Assembly (NCBI GenBank): GCA_021734005.1 | Contig: JAIPJV010000015.1 | Coordinates: forward strand, 1 to 15,687 | Direction of reading: 5' to 3' | Source: Fidelibacterota bacterium | GTDB taxonomy: Bacteria; Fidelibacterota; UBA2242; JAFGTP01 | Length of the DNA: 15,687 nt | Shown here: positions 1 to 7,081 of the stretch, in pieces | How positions within the stretch are numbered: position 1 is the stretch's first letter | Layout: every line of letters begins with the position of its first letter | Made by a program: the position numbers and the translations under genes | The notes under the pieces: model-generated | Seen by the model: only the letters and a program-made list of their open reading frames with translations | Database searches by the model: none | What the model was told of the DNA's origin: nothing

Positions 1-2067
1 AATAAAATAGATTTTTACAGTGAATTGATTCAGAATAAAGAAGGCTTTGAACCGGCTGTAAAATTTATCCTCGATAATCGTGATGATTTTCCGGGCATCA
101 AAGGGGCACTGTCAGAATTGATTTATACAGATCAAAAATACTACCAGGCCATTGAAGCCTATCTCTCTGACCTTTCAGAATTAATTGTAGCAGAAGACAA
201 GCAGGCTGCGCTCAAGAGCATCAAAAAACTGGAACAAATGGATAAAGGCCGGGTTACAATTATACCTATGAATCTGAAGATAAATGGCAAAATGCAGAAT
301 GGTCAAATCAATGAGGCCGAAGCCCTCGCTCCTCAGGTGAAATGCCGGAATGAAATGAAACCTATCAAAAATTTCATTTTTTCCGATGTCTATTTTTGTG
401 ATGATCAGAATTTTGATGAACTGGTAAAATCTCCAGATTTTGACAATAAGGTTCTGGTAACTGAACAGGGCCGGATCAGCAATAACGGATTTTTGACAGG
501 GGGAGAACAGGCTTCTGGTAATCTGTTAGTGGGAAGAGAAGACCAATTGAATGAATTTGAAAAACAATATGATCAACTCAGTTTTGAACATGAAGATCTG
601 GAAGGTGAACTTAGTACATTAAACCAGCGTAAAAAGCAGATTAAAAACAAGCTGCAAAATCTGTCTTCAAGTATCGAAAAAACTAAAAATCAGATTAGAA
701 AAAATGAAAAACAAAAGGACCAATTGGATAATAAAATCTACCGTCTTGATACGGAGTTGAAAAGCTGGAATGAAAAACGAGTTAATCTGAAAGTCACTAT
801 CAAAAATTTCAAAAATAAACTGAAAACTGATTCGCCCGGACTGGAAAAATTACAAAATCAAATTACCGATCTGGATAATAAAATTGGTGACAAAAAAGAA
901 GAATTAAAGCTGATTGAAGAACAATTAAATAAGCAAAACACAGCCCTCCAAAATGCCAGAGTAGAACGTGTAAATCTGAAAAATAAACTGCGAAATGCAA
1001 AGGAAAATGAAAAAGCCGCTCTTAAATCAATTAGAAAATTTCAGCAAAAGAAGGAAACTGATAAACAGAAAATAGAAACCAGAAAAAAGAATAAAAAAGA
1101 GTTATCGCAAAAAATTCAAAAGAATACTCTGGAATTGGAAAAGGTGGAAAAGGAAGTAAAAAAATATAAAGACAAAGTTTATAACATCAGTCAAAAATAT
1201 CGTCAGAAACGCAAAAAGATCCAATCGCTCAATGAGGAAATGCTGAAAAAACGCCAGTCCCGGGAATATCTATCCGATGAAATCAAAAAATTGGAATTGA
1301 AATTGTCAGATTATCGCTCCAAACAAAAGGAGATCAAAGCAGTCCTTGCCAAACAGTATGAAAAGAAAATCATCGATCCGCTTGATGATCAAGAATTACC
1401 CGAGCTGGAAAAAGCTGAAAAAAAGGTTGAACGGTTGAAAAAACGGCTGGAAAAAATTGGCACTGTTAATATGGAAGTTAAAGATGAATATGAAAAAGAA
1501 TCGGAGCGGCTCTCTTTTCTAGAGGAACAGCGCGATGACCTGGTTGAATCCCGGGAATCTCTGCAGCAGATAATAGAAGAGATTGATGAGGTCGCCCGTG
1601 AAAAATTCATGACCACTTTTGAGCAGATCAAAGAAAATTTTCAGTCCATATTTAACATATTTTTCAAAGGAGGCGAGGCCGATCTGAAACTGCTTGGAGA
1701 TGATCCTCTCGATTCCAAAATAGAAATCTTTGCCCGACCGGGTGGAAAAAAATTGCGGTCTATTCGTATGTTATCAGCAGGAGAAAAAACTCTGACAGCC
1801 ATTGCTCTGGTTTTTGGAATCTATCAGGTCAAGCCCAGTCCTTTCTGTATTCTTGATGAAGTTGATGCTCCCCTTGATGATGCTAATACCCGCCGATTTT
1901 TGGAAATGATCGATTCTTTCTCCGATAACACCCAGTTCATTATAGTTACTCATAATAAAATTACAATGTCGGCTGCTGATAATTTGTATGGAGTGACCAT
2001 GGCTGAGAAAGGCGTATCTCAGATTGTATCCACAAAGATGGAAGAAGAAATTCAACAGTTAATATAA
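1..2067 (+). CDS. smc: Chromosome partition protein SMC, C-terminal half (5' end outside window)
   Basis: SMC is the ATPase subunit of the condensin-like complex that compacts and separates the chromosome. The reading frame is open from base 1, so the start lies upstream; the TTG at 25 is internal. Of 688 visible residues, about 20-168 form the hinge (GIKGALSELI near the start, GFLTGG at 163-168). About 175-530 are a Lys/Glu-rich coiled coil. The rest is the C-terminal ATPase head. The head shows the ABC signature as LSAGE (591-595), Walker B ending in catalytic D619-E620 (LDEVDAPLDD) and the H-loop histidine H651 in VTHN. Walker A must lie in the missing N-terminal half. The motif before the head (IGTVNMEVKDEYE, then FLEEQRDDL) is typical of bacterial SMC rather than RecN, Rad50 or MukB. 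It ends 17 nt before the GWxTD gene and is probably cotranscribed with it. The second signature glycine position is Ala, which may be a lineage variant. Confidence 0.97.
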   Translation, partial: NKIDFYSELIQNKEGFEPAVKFILDNRDDFPGIKGALSELIYTDQKYYQAIEAYLSDLSELIVAEDKQAALKSIKKLEQMDKGRVTIIPMNLKINGKMQNGQINEAEALAPQVKCRNEMKPIKNFIFSDVYFCDDQNFDELVKSPDFDNKVLVTEQGRISNNGFLTGGEQASGNLLVGREDQLNEFEKQYDQLSFEHEDLEGELSTLNQRKKQIKNKLQNLSSSIEKTKNQIRKNEKQKDQLDNKIYRLDTELKSWNEKRVNLKVTIKNFKNKLKTDSPGLEKLQNQITDLDNKIGDKKEELKLIEEQLNKQNTALQNARVERVNLKNKLRNAKENEKAALKSIRKFQQKKETDKQKIETRKKNKKELSQKIQKNTLELEKVEKEVKKYKDKVYNISQKYRQKRKKIQSLNEEMLKKRQSREYLSDEIKKLELKLSDYRSKQKEIKAVLAKQYEKKIIDPLDDQELPELEKAEKKVERLKKRLEKIGTVNMEVKDEYEKESERLSFLEEQRDDLVESRESLQQIIEEIDEVAREKFMTTFEQIKENFQSIFNIFFKGGEADLKLLGDDPLDSKIEIFARPGGKKLRSIRMLSAGEKTLTAIALVFGIYQVKPSPFCILDEVDAPLDDANTRRFLEMIDSFSDNTQFIIVTHNKITMSAADNLYGVTMAEKGVSQIVSTKMEEEIQQLI

Positions 2068-2074
2068 TATTTTC

Positions 2075-2080
2075 AGGAGG
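2075..2080 (+). promoter_or_regulatory. Strong ribosome binding site of the GWxTD gene
   Basis: A perfect AGGAGG lies four bases before the ATG at 2085, just after the smc stop codon at 2065-2067. It decides the start of the GWxTD protein in favour of the signal-peptide-bearing Met1. Confidence 0.8.
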
Positions 2081-2084
2081 TATT

Positions 2085-3446
2085 ATGTACTCATTTAAAC
2101 ATAAAATTATGACCATATTTTTGATAATTTTCCTAATGATCCCTGCTCTAGCCAGCGTTGAAATGGATTACGCTGTCTTTAAAGGAAATCAGAATGTTTC
2201 AATTGTGGAAGTTTACTATTCTATGCCCCGTGACTTTTTTGCTTTTAAAAAAGTTGAAGGTAAAAATAATTTTCAATCCCGAATATTAGTCAGGACTATG
2301 TTCACTAGAGGTGATTCGGTAGAAACCTGGGATCAATGGACTTTAGTTGATAATCTTTCGGACACAACAGCCGATATGAGAGGTCAATTGATTCCCGATG
2401 TGAAAAGCTTTCAACTTCCGCCAGGTGAATATGAATTAACAGTCATAGTTGGGGATAGAAATACAGGTAAGAAAGAAACTTTAAAAGATAGAGTTCAGGT
2501 TGACTCTTTTCCTAAAAAAGAACTATTGGTTAGTGATCTCTGCCTGGCAACCCATTTGCAAAAAACAGAGGACAAAAATAAATTCAGCAAATATTTTGGT
2601 TTTGATATTATTCCCAGTGCCAATCTGATCTTTGGCGCAATTAATCCAGTTATCTATCCTTTCTATGAGATTTATAATCTTAAGACAGGAAAAAATAAAC
2701 CCTACCAGGTCTCCTATTCAATTGAAGATGCTGATGGTGAGGAGGTTCGCAAAGTTGATTGGATGGAAAAGGAAAAACCGGGGCCCAGTGCAGTTGAAGT
2801 CTATCTGCCCGGAATCAAAACAGAAGGACTACCTTCAGGATCCTATGATTTTATCGCCACAGTGGTTGATGAACGGAATAAAGATACTGCCCGGGTCAAT
2901 AAGCAGGTTTTTATAGTTAATGTTCCCGATCGTCAGCAATATACAGGAATGAATTTGTCTCGTCTGAAGGATTTCAATGAAACTCAGCTGGATAGTATCT
3001 TTGGCCCATTCAAGTATATTGCTACTCGTAAACAGAAACAATTCTACAAAGATCTCAATGTGGAAGGGAAAAGAGAATTTCTGTCTAAGTTCTGGGAACC
3101 TCGTGATCCCAATCCCAATACAGTTATTAATGAAGCCCAAAAGAATTACCAGAATCTGATCGTTCTGGCTAATAATAAGTTTACTCATGGTGAACAACCG
3201 GGCTGGAAAACAGATCGAGGTAGAGTTCTGCTAAAATATGGACAACCTGACGAAATTGAGAGGCATGAAAGCTCAATAGATAAAAAACCCTATCGGAAAT
3301 GGTATTATCATGATATTGAAGGTGGTATTGAGTTTGTTTTTGTTGATATGCAGGGCTTTGGCCGGTATGAACTGGTTCATTCTACGGCCCGCAATGAACT
3401 CCATGATCAAAACTGGAGACGTTTTATTGAGATGACTCGCTTTTGA
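2085..3446 (+). CDS. Exported GWxTD domain-containing protein
   Basis: A 453-residue protein of unknown molecular function. Residues 1-23 look like a Sec signal peptide: a basic start, a hydrophobic core (IFLIIFLMIP) and ALA before the likely cleavage site. The mature protein should therefore be periplasmic or surface exposed. The middle part (about 30-280) is beta-rich with no motif I recognise. The C-terminal third carries the GWxTD domain: FWEPRDPNPNT around 343-353, then the name-giving G373-W-K-T-D377 followed by RGRVLLKYGQPDEI, and a Tyr/Trp-rich end. These positions match the known domain layout. The family is common in the FCB group and relatives. The ATG at 2085 is set by a perfect AGGAGG at 2075-2080, four bases upstream; the later Met9 has no such site. 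Sitting between smc and comF it shares their transcript, but the location gives no firm functional hint. Domain call is sure; role unknown. Confidence 0.92.
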   Translation: MYSFKHKIMTIFLIIFLMIPALASVEMDYAVFKGNQNVSIVEVYYSMPRDFFAFKKVEGKNNFQSRILVRTMFTRGDSVETWDQWTLVDNLSDTTADMRGQLIPDVKSFQLPPGEYELTVIVGDRNTGKKETLKDRVQVDSFPKKELLVSDLCLATHLQKTEDKNKFSKYFGFDIIPSANLIFGAINPVIYPFYEIYNLKTGKNKPYQVSYSIEDADGEEVRKVDWMEKEKPGPSAVEVYLPGIKTEGLPSGSYDFIATVVDERNKDTARVNKQVFIVNVPDRQQYTGMNLSRLKDFNETQLDSIFGPFKYIATRKQKQFYKDLNVEGKREFLSKFWEPRDPNPNTVINEAQKNYQNLIVLANNKFTHGEQPGWKTDRGRVLLKYGQPDEIERHESSIDKKPYRKWYYHDIEGGIEFVFVDMQGFGRYELVHSTARNELHDQNWRRFIEMTRF

Positions 3447-3449
3447 TTA

Positions 3450-4148
3450 ATGCTCAAACTATCTGGAAATAGGGAATTAGGCAATAAATTTGCAGACCTG
3501 GCCAGAGGAATGCAAAATCTGGTCTTTCCTCCTATTTGTATTGTTTGCGATAATAAATTTTCATCGGAAAAACTCCCAATCTGCTCTAGTTGTTTGAGTG
3601 GATTGGCACCTTTACCAAAAGCTATTCGATCAAAGAAAGATGTTCCTGAAAGTCTGGATGATCTCAAAATTGCTTTTCTTTTTAATGAGCATTATCGTGC
3701 TATTGTCCATTATCTAAAATACAGAGAATATCAATCAATCGGTCATTTAATTGGAAGAAAAATAGCCGGAATACTTACTCTTTCTGATCTTGTCAATAGT
3801 GTGGTGATCCCGATTCCCTTACATCCTATAAAGTATAGGACTCGAGGTTATAATCAGGCCCGCCTTATTTCAAAGGGCCTTACTGATCAGGCTGGCCTGA
3901 AAATTAATAAGCACATTTTAAAGCGAGTAAAAAACACCCAGTCTCAGACCACTTTGTCAAAACAGGAACGCAGGAAAAATATGAGAAATGCTTTTCAGAT
4001 TACCGATGATCAGCATGATATTAAAAAAGTTATTCTGGTTGATGATGTATTTACCACCGGCTCGACCATGGATTCTGCGGCCCGCACTCTCAAAAAATCA
4101 GGAGTGAAAACAGTAATTGGAGTTGCTTCCGCTGCTCCAGCATCATAA
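3450..4148 (+). CDS. comF: ComF family protein (phosphoribosyltransferase fold)
   Basis: A 232-residue ComF/GntX-type protein of normal length for the family. In competent bacteria ComF is needed for uptake or processing of transforming DNA; the biochemical activity of most homologues is not established. Four cysteines (C30, C33, C45, C48) form the N-terminal CxxC...CxxC zinc-ribbon just after the family hallmark LVFPP. Then come RGYNQARLIS (132-141) and the PRPP-binding loop VILVDDVFTTGST (194-206). The ATG lies three bases after the GWxTD stop (TGATTAATG), so translation may be coupled; no good Shine-Dalgarno precedes it. A second ATG at 3510, just before the LVFPP segment, would remove 20 residues and is nearer the usual ComF N-terminus, so the start is uncertain. 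It is the last gene of the + strand group. Other com genes are not visible, so natural competence cannot be concluded. Confidence 0.9.
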   Translation: MLKLSGNRELGNKFADLARGMQNLVFPPICIVCDNKFSSEKLPICSSCLSGLAPLPKAIRSKKDVPESLDDLKIAFLFNEHYRAIVHYLKYREYQSIGHLIGRKIAGILTLSDLVNSVVIPIPLHPIKYRTRGYNQARLISKGLTDQAGLKINKHILKRVKNTQSQTTLSKQERRKNMRNAFQITDDQHDIKKVILVDDVFTTGSTMDSAARTLKKSGVKTVIGVASAAPAS

Positions 4149-4187
4149 TAAAGATATAAACCAGAAAATTAACCCAAACACCCAAGA

Positions 4188-4216
4188 GCCTCGTAGAGGC
4201 GGCATATTTAATCATC
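4188..4216 (+). repeat. REP-like short palindrome with ATATTTA tail (single copy here)
   Basis: A perfect 5-bp stem GCCTC/GAGGC (4188-4192 and 4196-4200) encloses the trinucleotide GTA and is followed by GGCATATTTA. The GC-rich hairpin stands out in AT-rich surroundings and has no U-tract, so it does not look like a terminator. From memory, short palindromes followed by a ...CATATTT... tail occur as dispersed elements in genomes of Bacteroidota and relatives. Only one copy is visible here, so the repeat nature is inference. Confidence 0.4.
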
Positions 4217-4324
4217 AATAAATATCAAATAAACATGGACTATTTCGCCCCACTTTTGAAAATTGCTTTTCTTATTACTTTTTATCCATTTGAACTGATA
4301 ATATCGCTATTAAATCGAAAAGAA

Positions 4325-4373
4325 AATATAAAAGAAAAAAGCCACCCCTCGAATCAGCTCAGGGTGACTTTTT
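4325..4373 (-). terminator. Rho-independent terminator of the dcw operon, possibly bidirectional
   Basis: The arms 4340-4347 and 4362-4369 pair around a 14-base loop, with flanking A and T runs (4336-4339, 4370-4373) extending the stem. Read on the - strand all eight core positions pair, the third as a U-G wobble, and the stem runs into a T-rich tract (complement of 4325-4340). Read on the + strand the same position is a C-A mismatch, while T-rich sequence still follows. The structure therefore fits best as the end of the ftsZ transcript, about 25-60 bases after the ftsZ stop, and may serve comF as a weaker terminator. Confidence 0.82.
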
Positions 4374-4398
4374 ATCGTTTTAAATTGGCTTATTAATA

Positions 4399-5610
4399 TT
4401 ATTTGAACAACTCCATATTCTTACGAATTATACTGGGGATATCCTTGTCTTCTCTTTTCTTCTGTTTTTCTTCATAATCTTCTTCACTGGAAAAATTGGG
4501 GAAAGCCGGCTCTTCTTCCTCCTCAATTTCATCCTGAAATTTAAACTGCTTCTCCTCATGCTCTTCCTGTACTACTGATTTTTCTTCCTCAATTTCTTCA
4601 GGTTTGTAGGAACTATCACCGATTGTGGAAATATTATTGTCCGGTTCTTCTCTCTGAACACCGGTAGCAATTACATTAATGATGATTTCGTCATCAATGT
4701 TTTCATCTTTGATAATTCCCACAATAGTATCGGAATCATTACCAGCTTCTTCCCGAATAATTTTACAGGCCTCTTCAACCTCATAGAGTGTCAGATTAGT
4801 GTCGCCAATAATATTGATCAAAATACCCTCGGCACCTCTAATACTTAAATTATCAAGCAGAGGACTGGATATAGCCTGCTGCGATGCCAGTGATGCCCGG
4901 GCTTCTCCTGAAGCAATTCCAGTTCCCATTATGGCGTCACCTTTGTCCTGCATAATCGTGCGTACATCAGCAAAATCCAGATTAAACACACCTTGATTAT
5001 TGATTAGATCGGTAATGCTCTTAACAGCCTGATGAAGAATATTATCGGCTATTTGGAGGGATTCATCAAAACTGGTATCACTGTTAACGATTTTGATCAA
5101 TTGCTGATTGGGAACCACTATGAGAGTGTCAACATTTCTTTTTAATTCTCCCAGGCCTTCCTCGGCAACCTGGGCTTTATTGGGGCCTTCAAATTCAAAT
5201 GGCATTGTAACAATCGCAAGAGTAAGGCAACCCTGCTCACGGGCAACTTTGGCAATAGTTGGAGCAGAACCAGTACCTGTACCACCGCCCATTCCAGCAG
5301 TAATACAAACCATGTCAGTTTCCTGCAACATACTTTCGACCTGTTCCAGATTCTCTTTTACTGCCCGTCGAGCAACTTCCGGCTTTGCACCAGCACCAAG
5401 ACCATTAGTCTCTTCTCTACCAATTTGCAATTTTATATCAGCACGACTGTCAGCAAGATCCTGAACATCTGTGTTAATTGCAATAAATTCAACACCCTGC
5501 ATATTAGATTCGATCATTCTGTTTATGGCATTGCAGCCAGCACCGCCAATGCCCAGTACTTTGATGATTGCTCCCTGGCTTTTGAAATTTTCATCATATT
5601 CGAATAGCAT
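4399..5610 (-). CDS. ftsZ: Cell division GTPase FtsZ
   Basis: FtsZ is the tubulin-like GTPase that polymerises into the cytokinetic Z ring at midcell. The 403 residues show all core elements: GIGGAGCNA (20-28), NTD (46-48), the tubulin signature GGGTGTG (108-114), and the T7 synergy loop NLDFADV (210-216) with both acidic catalytic residues. After the core (to about 317) follows a very acidic linker of about 70 residues, with a run of five glutamates. It ends in a conserved C-terminal peptide starting DIPSIIRK (390-397), the docking site for FtsA and other partners. The few residues after the peptide (NMELFK) are also partly basic and hydrophobic. The ATG at 5610 has a G-rich Shine-Dalgarno (AAAGGGGA, complement of about 5614-5621) in the 14-nt gap after ftsA. 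It is the last gene of the dcw operon, just before the terminator. Identification is certain. Confidence 0.99.
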   Translation of the reverse strand: MLFEYDENFKSQGAIIKVLGIGGAGCNAINRMIESNMQGVEFIAINTDVQDLADSRADIKLQIGREETNGLGAGAKPEVARRAVKENLEQVESMLQETDMVCITAGMGGGTGTGSAPTIAKVAREQGCLTLAIVTMPFEFEGPNKAQVAEEGLGELKRNVDTLIVVPNQQLIKIVNSDTSFDESLQIADNILHQAVKSITDLINNQGVFNLDFADVRTIMQDKGDAIMGTGIASGEARASLASQQAISSPLLDNLSIRGAEGILINIIGDTNLTLYEVEEACKIIREEAGNDSDTIVGIIKDENIDDEIIINVIATGVQREEPDNNISTIGDSSYKPEEIEEEKSVVQEEHEEKQFKFQDEIEEEEEPAFPNFSSEEDYEEKQKKREDKDIPSIIRKNMELFK

Positions 5611-5624
5611 GATTTCCCCTTTTG

Positions 5625-6890
5625 TTACATTATTCTATCTATAAAATTCTTGATCTTCTCTAAAAAACTTAGATTCACCGGTGCTTTTTGCAGTAGAATT
5701 TGAGCTTTATTTTTACTGGTGTTTTTTCGGGCATAATTTATCAAGCCTGTTGCTGCTGAAAAAATTGGTGAATTAATATCTTCAACCTGGCCTTGAAAGT
5801 TAACTGGCCGGGCTACTTTGCAACTTGTATCAAAAACATCCTCACACAATCTGGCACTCCCTTTGATCAAAGCGCCTCCACCAGTCAATACCACAGGAGG
5901 ATTGCTGACCCGGGGAGTATTGATTTTGTTAGCCTCGACTTTGGCTTCCTGAAATATCTCCCTCATCCGGGCTTCTATATATTCAGCCAGCCGGCTTTGT
6001 TCTATTTCAAAAGGATCATATCCAGACAAACCTTCAATTTCCAAAATCTTATTACCAGGCGCCATTTTTTTAATGGCAAGGCCGTTTTCAATTTTTAAAT
6101 TCTCAGCCGTTTTCGAGCCAATTTGTAACATGCGGGCTATATCACGGGTCACATTTTTACCGCCTTGAGGTACAAATCCAGTATATTGAACTTTGCCCTG
6201 ACTATAATAAATAACATCTGTAGTATTGGCTCCAACATCAATCAGAATTGTGCCATGCTCCTTCTCATCTTCCGATAATGTAGAATAAGCCGAGGCCAGA
6301 GAATGGAGCACAAATTCCTTGACCTTTACTCCGGATTTTTTTAAGCAGCGGATCAAATTGCGGGCTGCTGTAGTGCTATAAATTGTCAAATGAGCTCTTA
6401 TCTCCAGCCTACGACCGGTTAAATCTTCAGGGTTAATGATTCCCCGCCGATTGTCAACTATATATTCTTTGGGAAAAATGTGCAAAATGTCCCGATCTAC
6501 AGGTAGAGGACAGGCCATACTATTTTCCTCCACCTTTTCATTTACTTTTTCAATATGATATTTACTAATTGTCCCTGGCTCTTCTACACCGGAACTATCT
6601 TTTTTTGTCGTTGAAATCAGTCCATTGGTGTCAATGCCTTTGATATGATTTCCTGTAATTGAAACATAATATTCACCGGGTTCAAATTCCGATATTTTCT
6701 TTATTTGATCGATTGTATTCTTGATAGAGCGGCTCGCTTTCTCCATATCGACAATTTCGCCATCTCTGATTCCACTCGATTCTTCCATTACCGAAGTCAA
6801 TATTCGGGGCTTGTACTCATCGCTGACTTCGGCGATTACCGCTTTAATATTCTCAGAACCGATATCTAATGCTGAAACTATATTTTTCAT
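5625..6890 (-). CDS. ftsA: Cell division protein FtsA (actin-like FtsZ membrane anchor)
   Basis: FtsA is the actin-family ATPase that tethers FtsZ filaments to the inner membrane and recruits later divisome proteins. The 421 residues show phosphate-1 (LDIGSENIK, 8-16), the FtsA-specific 1C subdomain (about 80-175), phosphate-2 (LIDVGANTTD, 216-225), the connecting PQGGKNVTRDIA segment (241-252) and the adenosine motif LTGGGALIKG (335-344). The last 14 residues (SFLEKIKNFIDRIM) form the amphipathic membrane-targeting helix expected at the FtsA C-terminus. The lack of substrate-domain features separates it from DnaK and MreB. The ATG at 6890 is the only good start: a TAA lies in frame 18 bases upstream. 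Its ribosome binding site is weak. Unlike its neighbours it is preceded by a 191-bp gap, so it may have its own promoter; ftsZ follows after 14 nt. Confidence 0.98.
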   Translation of the reverse strand: MKNIVSALDIGSENIKAVIAEVSDEYKPRILTSVMEESSGIRDGEIVDMEKASRSIKNTIDQIKKISEFEPGEYYVSITGNHIKGIDTNGLISTTKKDSSGVEEPGTISKYHIEKVNEKVEENSMACPLPVDRDILHIFPKEYIVDNRRGIINPEDLTGRRLEIRAHLTIYSTTAARNLIRCLKKSGVKVKEFVLHSLASAYSTLSEDEKEHGTILIDVGANTTDVIYYSQGKVQYTGFVPQGGKNVTRDIARMLQIGSKTAENLKIENGLAIKKMAPGNKILEIEGLSGYDPFEIEQSRLAEYIEARMREIFQEAKVEANKINTPRVSNPPVVLTGGGALIKGSARLCEDVFDTSCKVARPVNFQGQVEDINSPIFSAATGLINYARKNTSKNKAQILLQKAPVNLSFLEKIKNFIDRIM

Positions 6891-7081
6891 TATGGCAACT
6901 TTCTGTTAAAAATTAAATTTTTATCTCTTTCCTAGGAATAATTGGACTGAACGAAAGATTTTATTAAACTCACCTCATTGTTTTTTATCTTATATTCTGT
7001 AGCTGTACACAGATTTTGAGTATCAGTAGCATTATATTTACAAGATTTTTTTGGGATAATGGTCATAAGCTGCAGTCCTTT
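6891..7081 (-). promoter_or_regulatory. ftsQ-ftsA intergenic region, candidate internal promoter
   Basis: This is the only gap longer than 14 nt inside the dcw cluster. On the - strand it contains a perfect TATAAT (complement of 7031-7036); the hexamer 17 bases upstream (TTATCC) matches the -35 consensus in only three of six positions. A perfect 10-bp palindrome TTCCTAGGAA lies at 6929-6938. ftsA lacks a strong Shine-Dalgarno. Separate expression of ftsAZ is plausible, but TATAAT is frequent by chance in AT-rich DNA. The region also holds the small frame 6932-7066. Confidence 0.35.
6932..7066 (-). CDS. Possible small protein (44 aa) between ftsQ and ftsA, in frame with ftsQ
   Basis: An ATG at 7066 opens a 44-codon frame ending in TAG at 6934-6932. 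An AAAAGGA sequence directly after the ftsQ stop ends nine bases before the ATG, a usable Shine-Dalgarno spacing. The peptide starts MTIIPKKSCKYNA, is rich in Lys, Asn, Ser and Thr, has two cysteines, and shows no membrane segment, signal peptide or domain I know. The frame is the same as ftsQ: without the TGA at 7084-7082, FtsQ would continue for 50 more residues. So it could be a real small gene, a former FtsQ tail cut off by a nonsense change, a rare readthrough product, or a chance open frame in leader DNA. The gene call is weak. Confidence 0.3.
   Translation of the reverse strand: MTIIPKKSCKYNATDTQNLCTATEYKIKNNEVSLIKSFVQSNYS

Larger units (their letters stand above)
4149..4398. other. 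Convergent intergenic region between comF and ftsZ
   Basis: A 250-bp noncoding stretch between the ends of two convergent gene groups. It contains a GC-rich short hairpin (4188-4200) with an AT-rich tail and the shared terminator (about 4325-4373). The part between them is AT-rich and shows no promoter-like or RNA-gene structure that I can support. A 53-codon frame at 4235-4396 runs through the terminator and has no ribosome binding site, so I do not call it a gene. Confidence 0.75.

Noticed and set aside
25..27. TTG at 25 as the start of the first gene
   Set aside because: The frame is open back to base 1 and the sequence is mid-protein (before the SMC hinge), so the gene is cut by the window edge.
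1774..2055. A 93-codon - strand frame opposite the SMC head
   Set aside because: Antisense to the Walker B and H-loop region of SMC, with no domain of its own.
4188..4200. The GCCTC/GAGGC hairpin as terminator of comF
   Set aside because: The stem is only five base pairs and no T-run follows; the better terminator lies at 4336-4373.
4235..4396. A 53-codon + strand frame with a hydrophobic stretch in the comF-ftsZ spacer
   Set aside because: It has no ribosome binding site, reads straight through the terminator hairpin, and its composition is that of AT-rich noncoding DNA.
5108..5464. A 118-codon + strand frame opposite ftsZ
   Set aside because: It lies antisense to the most conserved part of FtsZ; openness follows from the codon use of the real gene.
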